The notes: generated by a model from the letters alone, not told the origin. A stretch of DNA of 64,000 bases from Clostridia bacterium (GCA_017415805.1 JAFQEC010000029.1:32965-96964); one strand, 5' to 3'. Shown: positions 17,332 through 27,335, numbered from the stretch's first letter. Made by a program: numbers and translations.

Positions 17332-17360
17332 TTGACAAACGCACCGACTTGTGATACAAT
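17332..17360 (+). promoter_or_regulatory. Strong vegetative promoter of the 17.4-kb RNA
   Basis: A perfect TTGACA (17332-17337) and TACAAT (17355-17360) with a 17-base spacer. No coding gene begins downstream on this strand for more than 1 kb; the unit ends in a terminator at 17730-17773. Confidence 0.85.
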
Positions 17361-17366
17361 AAAGCC

Positions 17367-17773
17367 ACAAACAAAAAAGGCGGGCCGCCATGTTAGCGCA
17401 TGACAGCCCTGCACAGAAGTGGGAAAGCACTCCTATACAACCGGATCACCGGCACCCGAAGGGTATTATAGCACACTTTTTCGGTTTTCGCAAGGGGGAT
17501 TTTGTTGAATGGGCTTTTTCTGACGCGTTTTTGCGCCGTGCGTGCTTCTGTGCACCGCGGGGCATTTTTGTTTTTTTCATTGAAGCTCTCCGAACGGAGC
17601 AAAAAACCGCAGGGCTTTCGGCGTTAGCGCGCCGTGAGTCCGAATGGGTAGGAAAGTACCCTACAAACCGAGCCGCGACACCGATCTGGCAGATGTTGCG
17701 CGCGCGGGGCGTCGGATCGCATAGGTGATGCCGCGGCAGGGAAGGAGCAATCCTTTTACCTGCGCGGCTTTTT
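17367..17773 (+). ncRNA. Large structured non-coding RNA, class not identified
   Basis: A unit of about 407 nt between a consensus promoter and a hairpin terminator, without a ribosome binding site or a plausible protein. It contains many hairpins: AGTG-GGAAAG-CACT (17418), CCGG-ATCA-CCGG (17441), ACCC-GAA-GGGT (17454), CTCCG-AA-CGGAG (17587), GGGTA-GGAAAG-TACCC (17646) and a long one around ATCTGGCAGAT (17684). Two of the hairpins share the loop GGAAAG and are each followed by TA..CAA.CCG, suggesting a repeated module. It lacks the conserved cores of RNase P RNA, tmRNA, SRP RNA and the riboswitches I know. It could belong to one of the large clostridial RNA classes such as raiA or ROOL, which I cannot confirm by eye. 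Confidence 0.7.
17730..17773 (+). terminator. Terminator of the 17.4-kb RNA
   Basis: GCCGC-G-GCAGG pairs with CCTGC-GCGGC with one bulge; an inner AGGA/TCCT stem is present and TTTTTG follows. Confidence 0.82.
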
Positions 17774-17780
17774 GTTTCGG

Positions 17781-17844
17781 GGGTGCTTATTGTCTGCCAC
17801 TCCATGGGCGAAAGCCCGTGGAGTCTCGGCAATCAATGGCACCC
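17781..17844. repeat. Long imperfect hairpin next to the RNA gene
   Basis: GGGTGC (17781) pairs with GCACCC (17844), TATTG/CAAT(C)A is partly paired, and CCACTCCATGGGC pairs with GCCCGTGGAG around a GAAA tetraloop. It abuts the stop codon of the reverse-strand gene at 17845. It has no T-run on either side, so it is not a standard terminator. Confidence 0.6.
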
Positions 17845-18117
17845 TCACGGTTCTTTAATATCCCCTCGCTTGCACAGCGCGTCGGTGATCAGCACCGCAC
17901 CCGTGAGCAGCATGATCGCCGCCACGGGAAATTCCAGCATCGCGCCAAGCTCGGCGGCGGTGGCGGTGGAAAAGGGCGCACGAAGCGAGACCTCAAACAG
18001 CAGTCGCAGTGCCACCGCGAGGATCAACGGCAAACCCGTGCGTAAAAGGGTGTAGGAAAGGGGCGCAAGAGGGAGGATGCACCCACGATTTGGTATGTAA
18101 GAACTATTTTTTCTCAT
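17845..18117 (-). CDS. Small protein with two membrane segments, unknown function
   Basis: A 90-residue protein with two hydrophobic stretches (LRTGLPLILAVALRLLFEV and FPVAAIMLLTGAVLITDAL), predicted to form a membrane hairpin. I do not recognise the family. The second ATG (18117) was chosen over 18123 because it stands nine bases from GGGAG, the first only three. A good reverse-strand promoter (18194-18222) supports expression. A long hairpin follows its stop codon. Confidence 0.6.
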   Translation of the reverse strand: MRKNSSYIPNRGCILPLAPLSYTLLRTGLPLILAVALRLLFEVSLRAPFSTATAAELGAMLEFPVAAIMLLTGAVLITDALCKRGDIKEP

Positions 18118-18193
18118 ATTCATTCACTCCCGTAGAGTATGCATGGTGCGCGGCGCAGTGTGCGACGCGCGGGGGAAAGCTTCTTTGCCTTCT

Positions 18194-18222
18194 ATTATAA
18201 CAAACTGAGTGAACAAAAGCAA
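18194..18222 (-). promoter_or_regulatory. Promoter of the small membrane protein gene
   Basis: Read on the reverse strand: TTGCTT (18222-18217), 17 bases, TATAAT (18199-18194). The leader to the start codon is about 70 nt. Confidence 0.72.
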
Positions 18223-18509
18223 TGTAAAAATATTTCCGGTTGAAGCAAAGCTTTGGTGTCGGCGCATGAAAGGACGGCTTTTGGCTGCATCCCACCCGTG
18301 GCGAAAGGGTGAAACGTACGAATAAATATGCAAAATGAAGCAAAATAGGGGATCGTTTCCTCTGTTTTTTTGTTTTTGATGAGCAAGGATCGGCATTTTC
18401 CACAAAATGTAAGGCGTGTGCGTATGCTTGCTGTATATTTGTCGGTGCTGGCCGTGATAAGATGGGAGCTGTTGCGTCGCTCATCGCGGCCAAGGAAAGG
18501 AAGCAGAGT
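18223..18509. other. Intergenic stretch without a recognised feature
   Basis: Between the reverse-strand promoter and the next forward gene I see no gene, clear promoter or repeat. Only the ribosome binding site AAGGAAAGG (18492-18500) of the following gene is evident. The frames that cross it are out of character with the neighbours. Confidence 0.5.
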
Positions 18510-18833
18510 ATGGAATCCAACTTCTCGGGGATGCTGGCAGATGCGCCCTTTTGCACGGAATGCTCCGCGGTGCGCGAGGAGCGAGTCTGTGCAAAAGGGA
18601 TTTTGCTTTTGTATCGCCTCTGGGTCTGTCGCACGGGTGCGATGGAATATGCGGTCGAGATCGCAACAAAACGCGAAACGCGCTTTGCCTTTCTCGGTCG
18701 GGATCTCACAGCCGCGTCACAAACCTTCACGTTACTCGTAAATGGGGCGGTCACACCCAATACGCTGGAGGATGTTTTAGAGGATCTTGCCTTTGAGGCG
18801 TGTGTGCCGCAAAAGGCGGGCCGTAAAGGGTGA
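18510..18833 (+). CDS. DUF6514-like small protein
   Basis: A 107-residue protein. The central part reads LLYRLWVCRTGAMEYAVEIATKRE, then FLGRDLTAASQTFTLLVNGAVTPNTLEDVLEDL. This pattern (a short beta-sheet, then a residue run with a helix ending in an LEDVLEDL-type motif) is that of DUF6514, small clostridial proteins of unknown function. The ATG at 18510 follows AAGGAAAGG; a longer frame from 18462 has no such site. The gene is monocistronic, followed closely by the nrdR promoter. Confidence 0.6.
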   Translation: MESNFSGMLADAPFCTECSAVREERVCAKGILLLYRLWVCRTGAMEYAVEIATKRETRFAFLGRDLTAASQTFTLLVNGAVTPNTLEDVLEDLAFEACVPQKAGRKG

Positions 18834-18902
18834 GTCATAAACAGTCGGGTGTAAGGGCGCTTCGCGTATGCGGAGGTGTTCTGCACTTTTTTCGTTTTTG
18901 CC

Positions 18903-18931
18903 TTTACAAATCCGTCGGTTTATGATATACT
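18903..18931 (+). promoter_or_regulatory. Promoter of nrdR
   Basis: TTTACA (18903-18908) and TATACT (18926-18931) with a 17-base spacer. Confidence 0.75.
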
Positions 18932-18991
18932 AAAGTTGGCCGAAGCGCCGATACTTCAGGAAGGATTGCCCAGTGCATAGGAATACGAACA

Positions 18992-19447
18992 ATGAGATGT
19001 CCAAATTGTGGCTTTGCGGACAGCAAAGTCATTGATTCCCGCCCTGTTGAGGAGGGCAACAGCATTCGCCGCAGACGCGAGTGCCTTGCGTGCCAGAAGC
19101 GCTTTACCACCTTTGAGGTGCTCGAATCGGTGCAGATCCTGGTGGTCAAGAAGGATGGAACAAAGGAGATCTTCGATCGCTCCAAAATGCTCTCGGGTAT
19201 TATGAAGGCGTGCCAGAAGCGCCCCGTCAACGGTGAGGAGATCGCCACCGAGATCGAGTCTGAGCTGCAAAACGGACTGGTGCAGGAGATCACCTCGCGC
19301 CAGATCGGCGAGATGATCATGAACAAGCTCAAGCAGCGCGACGACGTGGCGTACGTGCGCTTTGCCTCGGTTTACCGTGAGTTCAAGGATCTGGACACCT
19401 TTCTCACCGAGCTCAAGGAGCTCATGGACAGCAACGAACGACAGTAA
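18992..19447 (+). CDS. nrdR: Transcriptional repressor NrdR
   Basis: A 151-residue NrdR, the normal length. It begins with the zinc ribbon MRCPNCGF...RRRRECLACQKRFTTFE (four cysteines in two CxxC pairs) and continues with an ATP-cone domain (VVKKDGTKEIFDRSKMLSGI). It represses ribonucleotide reductase genes by binding NrdR boxes when dATP is high. It has its own promoter and ends in a terminator shared with the convergent eno gene. No nrd gene is visible in the window. Confidence 0.97.
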   Translation: MRCPNCGFADSKVIDSRPVEEGNSIRRRRECLACQKRFTTFEVLESVQILVVKKDGTKEIFDRSKMLSGIMKACQKRPVNGEEIATEIESELQNGLVQEITSRQIGEMIMNKLKQRDDVAYVRFASVYREFKDLDTFLTELKELMDSNERQ

Positions 19448-19450
19448 AAA

Positions 19451-19476
19451 AGCGCGGACGGGAGTCCGCGCTTTTT

Positions 19477-19478
<2 letters not shown>
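19451..19478. terminator. Bidirectional terminator between nrdR and eno
   Basis: AGCGCGGAC pairs with GTCCGCGCT around a GGGA loop, with T-runs on both sides. The eno stop codon at 19477-19479 lies inside the distal T-run. Confidence 0.85.
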
Positions 19479-20886
<1,408 letters not shown>

Positions 20887-20938
20887 TTAGGGCTTTGCAA
20901 TACGCCGTGGGCGATTTCGCGAATTTTGCACAAAAGCC

Positions 20939-20967
20939 TGTACAAATCTATAAATTTATGATATAAT
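20939..20967 (+). promoter_or_regulatory. Promoter of rlmB
   Basis: TGTACA (20939-20944) and a consensus TATAAT (20962-20967) with 17 bases between. The spacer is A/T-rich. Confidence 0.68.
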
Positions 20968-20997
20968 TTATTTAATTATAACATCGAGGTAACTTGA

Positions 20998-21840
20998 ATG
21001 GAAGATCGCAGAAGCAAAAATCAATACCGTGGCAAGAGCCACGCCAAGGATTCCTACCGTAAGGAAACGCAAAGAAGCGCGCCGCAGGGCGAGGAGCGCA
21101 TCGGCAACGGCGCTGTGATCGGCCGCAACGCCGTGCGCGAGCTGCTGCGTTCGGGGCATGCCGTGGATAAGCTGCTGGTGCAAAGCGGTGAGCGAGAGGG
21201 GGCACTGGTCCCTTTGGTGGCGGCCGCGCTGGAGCGCGGTATTCCCGTCATTGAGACCGAGCGCCGCAAGCTCGATGCGCTCGCGGGCTTTGCGCCCCAC
21301 CAGGGCGTGATCGCCATGGCGGCCGAGAAGGAATATTGCAGCATTGAGGATATTCTTGCCATCGCCGCCGAACGCGGTGAGCAGCCGCTGGTCGTGGTGG
21401 CCGACGGCATTGCCGATCCCTACAATCTCGGTGCGATCATCCGCTGCGCCGAGGGCTGCGGCGCGCACGGCCTGATCCTGCCCAAGCGCCACGCCGCGGG
21501 GCTCTCGCCCCTGGTGACCAAGGCGTCCGCGGGCGCGATCGAGCATCTGGCGATCGCCAAGGTGCCCAACATCAGCGCGGCGATCGAGACCCTCAAAAAA
21601 GCAGGCCTTTGGATCTACGCTGCCGAGGCCGACGGCACCGATTATCATGAGACCGACCTCAACCGCGCCGCGGCCATCGTGCTCGGTAGCGAGGGAGAGG
21701 GCGTTTCGGAGCTCGTGCGGCGCAAGTGTGACTTCGTGGTGTCGATCCCGCTTTACGGCAAGGTCAATTCACTCAATGTTTCCGCGGCGGCCGCGATCCT
21801 GCTGGCCGAGACCGCGCACCGCCAGAGAAAAGGAAAATAA
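20998..21840 (+). CDS. rlmB: 23S rRNA (guanosine-2'-O)-methyltransferase RlmB (SpoU family)
   Basis: A 280-residue SpoU/TrmH methyltransferase. A basic N-terminal leader of about 35 residues precedes the substrate-binding domain (GRNAVRELLRSGHAVDKLL). The SPOUT knot has motif 1 DPYNLGAIIRCAEGCG, motif 2 IVLGSEGEGVSELV and motif 3 IPLYGKVNSLNVSAAAAILL. Family members of this layout methylate G2251 of 23S rRNA; TrmH-like tRNA specificity cannot be excluded. The ATG follows GAGGTAA. Confidence 0.88.
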   Translation: MEDRRSKNQYRGKSHAKDSYRKETQRSAPQGEERIGNGAVIGRNAVRELLRSGHAVDKLLVQSGEREGALVPLVAAALERGIPVIETERRKLDALAGFAPHQGVIAMAAEKEYCSIEDILAIAAERGEQPLVVVADGIADPYNLGAIIRCAEGCGAHGLILPKRHAAGLSPLVTKASAGAIEHLAIAKVPNISAAIETLKKAGLWIYAAEADGTDYHETDLNRAAAIVLGSEGEGVSELVRRKCDFVVSIPLYGKVNSLNVSAAAAILLAETAHRQRKGK

Positions 21841-21878
21841 CGCATGTCCCATATCCCGCAAGGAAAGGAGGGTGAGCA

Positions 21879-24719
21879 ATGGCAAAAGAGATCGACTGGA
21901 ACGAGGCTGACCGCTTGATGGAGCAGCTGCAGGCACGCATTGACGCGGACGGCGACGCGCCCGACCCTGACGCCAAGGAGCAATCCGAGGCCGAGAGCAC
22001 CGCGTCCGAGACCGCTGTGTCCGAGCCCGCAAAAGAGGACGGTACACAGGATGAAGCGTCACGCTCGCCCGTTCCCGCCGTCGAAAAAAAGCCGCGTCCG
22101 CGCAAGAAGCGCGCACCTAAATTCCGTCCCGAGGAATGGGAACGGATGCAGGCGGCAAAAATGGCGGAAAATCCGTTGCATACCCCTGCCGATCGCGCAA
22201 GCAAGAACGCCGCACGGCGTGCCCAAATGCAGCAGCAGGAGGATTGGAGGACCAGCGGCCCCGTCGCGCCGCGCCGCCCCGCACCGCGCACGCAAAAGAC
22301 CGCCGAGCCGACACCGATGCCTGCGCGCAAAAGCGCACCCGCGCCCACGCCACGCATGCCCTCTCCCGAGTCCCCGAAAAGGGAGCAGGAGAGCCGCACC
22401 GAGCACGAGCGCCGCGCCGCCGAGACCGTAGAGGATCTGATGCAGGATCTCTTCGGCACTGCCACGGGCACGGGCGAGAGCCGATTTGCAAGCCCCGAGA
22501 CGGGCAAGAGCCCCGCATCGCCGCAGGTGGAAGCACCTGCCGCACAGCAGGTGGAAGCACCCGCCGCACAGCAGGAGGAGCCCCCCACCGTCACGCTGAC
22601 GTGCGACGGCCAGATCGGCTTGCTTTTGCCCGAAACGGGTGCGGTCGGCACGCCGGATCAGACCGAGGAAACGGTCGAGATGGGCGAGGAGCCCATCTTC
22701 CCGCAGATCGACGACGCACAGGTGAATTTGTTTTCGCTCTTTTCGGTGGAAAAGCCGACGGGAGGGGAGAGCGCACCGACCGATTCGCCCGATCCCGAGG
22801 AGGAGGCCGAAAAAATGGAGCTCAAGCGCTCGGTCGAGTCCTCGAAGGAGGATTTTGAGCTTTTGCTGGAGCTCGATTACGAGGATGAGCTCGGCAACAC
22901 CATCGGCTTTGAGAAGATCCGCGACTATCACGAGCTCGGTATGAACGGTCAGGAGGTGGTGCGCCGTCGCCGCCGCAGATCGGGCGAGCCCCGTGAGTAC
23001 GAGACGCAGGGTCAGGACATCAGCCTGCGCCGCACCTACGCCGAGCGCAGGCGCGGATACATCGTGCAGCTTGTGATCGCCGTGGTGCTGACCGTTGTCC
23101 TGTTTATCTATGAGCGCGCATCCTGGATGGCGGCGCTCTTCGGCGGCCCGTTTGACGGTGCCGCATATCCCGTTTCCTATATTCTGTTCGGTATGCAGAT
23201 CCTGCTCATCGGCGCGGTCTTTTGTCACAAGCGCCTGCTGGACGGCTTTTTGCGTCTGGTGCGCTTCTCTCCCATCGACGATTCGCTTTGCTCGGTGCTG
23301 GTGCTGGTGACCTTCGGCTACCATTTCGTGCTTTTGTTCCTGCCGCACAGCGGCTATCCTACGCTGTATCTCTCGCCTGCCGCAGGGTGCATGGCTCTGC
23401 TTGCTCTCTCGGATCTGCTGGAGTGGTACCGCGAGTCGCTGGCGTTCCAGGTCATTTCCTCGCGCAAGCAGAAATATGCGCTGATCCCGCGCGTTTCGGT
23501 GGGCGGAAAGCAGAACAGTGCGCGCGCACAGCTGCTGGAGACCGAAAGAGAGGAAAAGCTCTGGTATGTGCGCCCCGTGGGCTTCGTGCGCAACTATTTT
23601 GCCAATACGGCCAGACGCGTGGAGCACACCCATTCGCTGGGCGCACAGCTTTTGCTGATCGTCTCGATCGGCGCGGCACTCGGTCTTTACGTGCTGGCCT
23701 CGGGCGGCAGCGTGGGTGCGATGCTGCACACCGCGTTTCTCACCTTCCTGTTCTGTCTGCCCACGGTTCTGCTGGTGATCACCTCGCTGCCCATGTTCCT
23801 TGCCGCTTGTCTGCGCCTGAAGCGCCGCGGTGCGATCGTGGGCGAGGAGACGGTCTATGCCTGCGGTGAGCCCGCCGCACTGGTCATGCCCGATTCCGAG
23901 GCCTTTGGGGAGATGGGTAACGAGCAATTTGAGTTTGTGGGCGATGCAGACGTACAGCGCGTTTCGGTGCTGGTGCACGCCCTTTTGGAGAAGGTGCAAA
24001 GTCCTCTTGTTTATTCGGTGGACGTGGAGCGCAGCATGCGCATGGACCCCGCCGAGCTTACCCTCACCGAGATCGACGAGCAGGGCGTTGCCGCCGTCGT
24101 CGGTGCGGCGCAGACCCCGATGCTGATGGGAAGCGTGGAATATTTGCAAAAATACGGCATCCGCGTGCGTCCGCGCGCAGGCGTTGCCTTTGGCGAGCTG
24201 CGCCGCCGCTTGCTGTGCGTGGCCATTGACAACAAGGTCACGGCCCTGTTTTTGGTGCGCTACCGCCTCACGGCCGCTATGGCGACGCTCCTGGAGGAGC
24301 TGCACGCCGAGGATGTGCGCGTGCTGGTGCGTACCAAGGATCCCGGCGTGCACAACGGCCTTTTCGTACAGCTCCGCCCCGATTCCCCCGACCCCGTCAG
24401 GGTCATGAAGCCCACCGCCAACGAGCTGGATATCCGCACCGACCGTGTGGATGCCACTGTCGTGGCGCTTGGCTCGTGCAAGGAGGCGGCACGCACCTTC
24501 GTTACCTGCCGCCGCGTGCGGCGTGCCGCGATGTTCGGCAAGCTCTTTCAGGTCGGCTCGATCGTGATGGGTGCCGTGCTCTCGGCGCTTCTCACCGTTT
24601 TCGGCAAGATCGGCAGCGTCCCCTCGGTGCTGGTCACGCTGTGGCTGCTGTTGTTCTGCGGCATCCACGCTCTTACGTCCTTCCTCTACTTGCGGGAAAA
24701 GGACACGAACGCAAATTAA
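21879..24719 (+). CDS. Degenerate P-type-ATPase-like membrane protein with disordered N-terminus
   Basis: A 946-residue protein. Residues 1-385 are low-complexity, rich in Glu, Pro, Ala and Lys, and probably disordered. Then follow six membrane segments in the 2+2+2 order of heavy-metal (P1B) ATPases, a cytoplasmic region (about 647-880) and two final segments. The cytoplasmic part resembles an N/P domain: GVAAVVGAAQTPMLMGSVEYLQ, then LLCVAIDNKVTALFLVRY and a LHAEDVRVLVRTKDPG segment in place of the ALGI..VMLTGDN region. The phosphorylation motif DKTGT is absent (MPDSEAF at about 670), the CPC metal motif is CLP (626), and no GDGxND exists, so it is presumably a pseudoenzyme. It starts 38 bases after rlmB with GGAGGGTGAGCA. 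Confidence 0.72.
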   Translation: MAKEIDWNEADRLMEQLQARIDADGDAPDPDAKEQSEAESTASETAVSEPAKEDGTQDEASRSPVPAVEKKPRPRKKRAPKFRPEEWERMQAAKMAENPLHTPADRASKNAARRAQMQQQEDWRTSGPVAPRRPAPRTQKTAEPTPMPARKSAPAPTPRMPSPESPKREQESRTEHERRAAETVEDLMQDLFGTATGTGESRFASPETGKSPASPQVEAPAAQQVEAPAAQQEEPPTVTLTCDGQIGLLLPETGAVGTPDQTEETVEMGEEPIFPQIDDAQVNLFSLFSVEKPTGGESAPTDSPDPEEEAEKMELKRSVESSKEDFELLLELDYEDELGNTIGFEKIRDYHELGMNGQEVVRRRRRRSGEPREYETQGQDISLRRTYAERRRGYIVQLVIAVVLTVVLFIYERASWMAALFGGPFDGAAYPVSYILFGMQILLIGAVFCHKRLLDGFLRLVRFSPIDDSLCSVLVLVTFGYHFVLLFLPHSGYPTLYLSPAAGCMALLALSDLLEWYRESLAFQVISSRKQKYALIPRVSVGGKQNSARAQLLETEREEKLWYVRPVGFVRNYFANTARRVEHTHSLGAQLLLIVSIGAALGLYVLASGGSVGAMLHTAFLTFLFCLPTVLLVITSLPMFLAACLRLKRRGAIVGEETVYACGEPAALVMPDSEAFGEMGNEQFEFVGDADVQRVSVLVHALLEKVQSPLVYSVDVERSMRMDPAELTLTEIDEQGVAAVVGAAQTPMLMGSVEYLQKYGIRVRPRAGVAFGELRRRLLCVAIDNKVTALFLVRYRLTAAMATLLEELHAEDVRVLVRTKDPGVHNGLFVQLRPDSPDPVRVMKPTANELDIRTDRVDATVVALGSCKEAARTFVTCRRVRRAAMFGKLFQVGSIVMGAVLSALLTVFGKIGSVPSVLVTLWLLLFCGIHALTSFLYLREKDTNAN

Positions 24720-24750
24720 AATGTGCCGCGCGTGCGGCAGGAGTTATGTT

Positions 24751-26619
24751 ATGAATGAAAAGATCAGTCAGGTTCTGCGCTCGGTGCAAAAGCCCGGCCG
24801 CTATTGCGGCGGGGAATACGGCGCGACCATCAAGGACAAGAGCGCGGTCAAGGCGCGCTTTGCCTTTTGCTTTCCCGATACCTACGAGATCGGCATGTCC
24901 AATCTCGGTATGCGGATCCTGTACGGCGTTCTGAACCGCGAGGACGATATCTGGTGCGAGCGTGTGTTTGCGCCGTGGGTCGATATGCAAGAGAAGATGC
25001 GCGAGCACAGTATTCCGCTCTGGGCGCACGAGTCGGGCGACCCCCTCACCGATTTTGATATCGTGGGCTTCACGCTCCAATACGAAATGTGCTATACCAC
25101 CGTGCTGCAGATGCTTCGCATGGCGAATATCCCCTTGCGCGCCGATGCGCGCGGTGAGAGTGATCCCATCGTGATCGGCGGCGGCCCCTGTGCCTACAAT
25201 GCCGAGCCCTTGGCCGATTTTTTTGATTGCTTCTCGATCGGAGAGGGCGAGGATAACCTTGTGGAGGTCACCAAGCTGCAGATCCGCATGAAGGAGGAGG
25301 GAAGATATACCCGTGCCGCCTTCCTGCACGAGGCGGCGGCCACCATTCGCGGTATCTACGTGCCCTCGCTTTACGAGGTGACCTACAACGCCGACGGCAC
25401 GATCGCCGCCATTACCCCCAAATACGACGATATCCCCGCACGCGTGGAGAAGTGCATCATGCACGACCTTGACAAGTCCTTTTTCCCCGAGCAGGTGGTC
25501 ATGCCCTATATCGAGGCCGTGCACGACCGCATCATGCTGGAGGTCTATCGCGGTTGCATCCGCGGCTGTCGCTTCTGCCAGTCGGGCATGATCTACCGCC
25601 CCGTGCGCGAGAAATCGCCCGAGGTGCTGAACAAGCAGGCGCGGTGTCTGTACGATGCCACGGGCTATGAGGAGATCTCGCTCACCTCACTCTCGATCAG
25701 CGATTACACACAGCTCGAGCCCCTCACGCGCGCGCTGCTGGAGTGGACCGACCGCAATATGGTCAGCCTGTCGCTCCCGTCGCTTCGCGTGGATAGCTTT
25801 AGCAAGGAGCTGATGGACCGCATCGCGTCGGTGCGTACCTCGTCGCTGACCTTCGCCCCCGAGGCGGGCACACAGAGACTGCGCGACGTGATCAATAAGA
25901 ACGTCGAGGAGGCTGATCTGATGCGCGCTGTGCGCACGGCCTTTGCGGGCGGAAAGACCAACGTCAAGCTCTACTTCATGCAGGGCCTGCCCACCGAGAC
26001 CGCCGAGGATCTGGAGGGCATTGCCACCCTTGCCTCGCGCGTGGTGCACGAATATTATCAGACCCCCGAGCGCCCTAAGGGACGCTCGCCGCAGGTCACC
26101 ATCAGCGTTTCGTGCTTTATCCCCAAGCCCTTTACCCCCTTCCAATGGGAGGCGCAGGACACGATGGAGATGCTGGAGGAGAAGCAGGCGTATCTGGGCT
26201 CAAAGGTGACCGACCGCAAGGTGCGCTATACCCACCACGATGCCAAGGTCAGCCGTATTGAGGCCGTGCTGGCGCGCGGCAACCGCCGTCTTGGTGCCGC
26301 GCTGGAGCTGGCCGCAAACGAGGGCTTTTGCTTTGATGCGTGGGATGAGTTTTTTGATTACGAGAAATGGATCTCGGTGCTGGAACGCACGGGGCTTGAC
26401 CCTGCGTTCTTTGCCAACCGTGCCTTTGGTCTGGATGAGGTCCTTCCGTGGGACGTTATCGACTGCGGCGTGACCAAGGAATTTTTGAAGCGCGAGCGTG
26501 CGCGGGCTTATGAGGGGAACACCACCCCCAACTGCCGCGAGAAATGCTCGGGCTGCGGCGCGAATCGCCTGGGCGGCGTGCGCGCGGTCTGTCCCACGGG
26601 CTGCGGAGGTGCGAAATGA
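24751..26619 (+). CDS. Radical SAM protein, TIGR03960 family
   Basis: A 622-residue radical SAM protein. The Fe-S motif CIRGCRFC lies at about residue 269 within EVYRGCIRGCRFCQSG, preceded by a B12-binding-like N-terminal region (YEIGMSNLGMRILYGVLN). The C-terminus ends in a cysteine-rich tail (CREKCSGCGANRLGG...CPTGCGG). TIGR03960 proteins stand next to a DUF2344 partner, as here, where the two genes overlap by 4 bp. The substrate is not known to me. The start with AGGAG was preferred over a longer frame from 24571. Confidence 0.88.
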   Translation: MNEKISQVLRSVQKPGRYCGGEYGATIKDKSAVKARFAFCFPDTYEIGMSNLGMRILYGVLNREDDIWCERVFAPWVDMQEKMREHSIPLWAHESGDPLTDFDIVGFTLQYEMCYTTVLQMLRMANIPLRADARGESDPIVIGGGPCAYNAEPLADFFDCFSIGEGEDNLVEVTKLQIRMKEEGRYTRAAFLHEAAATIRGIYVPSLYEVTYNADGTIAAITPKYDDIPARVEKCIMHDLDKSFFPEQVVMPYIEAVHDRIMLEVYRGCIRGCRFCQSGMIYRPVREKSPEVLNKQARCLYDATGYEEISLTSLSISDYTQLEPLTRALLEWTDRNMVSLSLPSLRVDSFSKELMDRIASVRTSSLTFAPEAGTQRLRDVINKNVEEADLMRAVRTAFAGGKTNVKLYFMQGLPTETAEDLEGIATLASRVVHEYYQTPERPKGRSPQVTISVSCFIPKPFTPFQWEAQDTMEMLEEKQAYLGSKVTDRKVRYTHHDAKVSRIEAVLARGNRRLGAALELAANEGFCFDAWDEFFDYEKWISVLERTGLDPAFFANRAFGLDEVLPWDVIDCGVTKEFLKRERARAYEGNTTPNCREKCSGCGANRLGGVRAVCPTGCGGAK

Positions 26620-27335
26620 AGGACAACGAACTGAAATTCAGCCTGCCGATGCTGGATGCACCGCGCACCGCGCGCGTGCGCTTTCGCAAGGTCGGCAATC
26701 TGCAATATATCTCGCATCTCGATCTCCAACGCACCTTCAGCCGTGTGCTGGTGCGCGCGGGACTGCCGCTTTGGTACACCAAGGGCTTTAATCCCCATAT
26801 CAAGATGGTGTTCGGCATGCCGTTGCCCGTGGGCGCGGAGAGCGAGTGCGAGTATCTCGATATCCGCATCGAGCGCGAAATGTCGGATGAGGAGATCAAG
26901 GACCGCTTGAACGCCGAGCTCACGCACGAGCTTGCGGTGGCCGAGGTCTATCCCGCTGAGCGACATTTTTGCGAGATCGCCTTTGCGGAATATGAATATA
27001 CCGTACACACCGCGGGCGCTGACGAAGCACTTACCGCACGCGTGCGCGAAGCGCTTTCCACGCGTCCGCTGACCGCGATCAAGCGCAGTAAGTCGGGCGA
27101 GAAGGAAGTGGATCTGCTCGACTTCGTGCACCGCTTCACGGTCGAGGCAACGGACGGCGCGCTCATCATCCGCGCGGTGCTTGCCGCGGGAGAGGGGAAT
27201 TACCTCAACCCCGATCTGCTCATCACCGCCCTGCGCGAAAAAACGGGCATCCTTTCGGGCGACCCGATGCAGGAGAGTTATCGTATTTTGCGCCGTCGGG
27301 CGTTGCTCGCGGACGGCATTACGGAGTTTCGTTGA
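26616..27335 (+). CDS. Radical-SAM-linked DUF2344 protein (TIGR03936)
   Basis: A 239-residue protein that begins with the DUF2344 signature (RTARVRFRKVGNLQYISHLD, then RTFSRVLVRAGLPLWYTKGFNPHIKM). It is the constant partner of TIGR03960 radical SAM proteins, and in some species the two are fused. Its role is probably to present or bind an RNA substrate, but this is not established. The ATG overlaps the stop of the radical SAM gene. The stop codon touches the palindromic element at 27334. Confidence 0.9.
   Translation: MKDNELKFSLPMLDAPRTARVRFRKVGNLQYISHLDLQRTFSRVLVRAGLPLWYTKGFNPHIKMVFGMPLPVGAESECEYLDIRIEREMSDEEIKDRLNAELTHELAVAEVYPAERHFCEIAFAEYEYTVHTAGADEALTARVREALSTRPLTAIKRSKSGEKEVDLLDFVHRFTVEATDGALIIRAVLAAGEGNYLNPDLLITALREKTGILSGDPMQESYRILRRRALLADGITEFR

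Noticed and set aside
17464..17470. A TATAAT-like box on the reverse strand inside the 17.4-kb RNA
   Set aside because: No -35 box at the right distance and the forward unit has a far better promoter and terminator.
17367..17773. RNase P RNA, tmRNA or SRP RNA
   Set aside because: The conserved cores (P4 strands of RNase P RNA, the CCA-ending tRNA-like part of tmRNA, the SRP loop with GGAAGGAAGCAG-type sequence) could not be found on either strand.
22059..24668. An 869-codon reverse frame inside the P-type-ATPase-like gene
   Set aside because: Shadow of the forward gene, which has a good start and clear membrane topology. The reverse product is rich in His, Arg and Gln without a recognisable fold.
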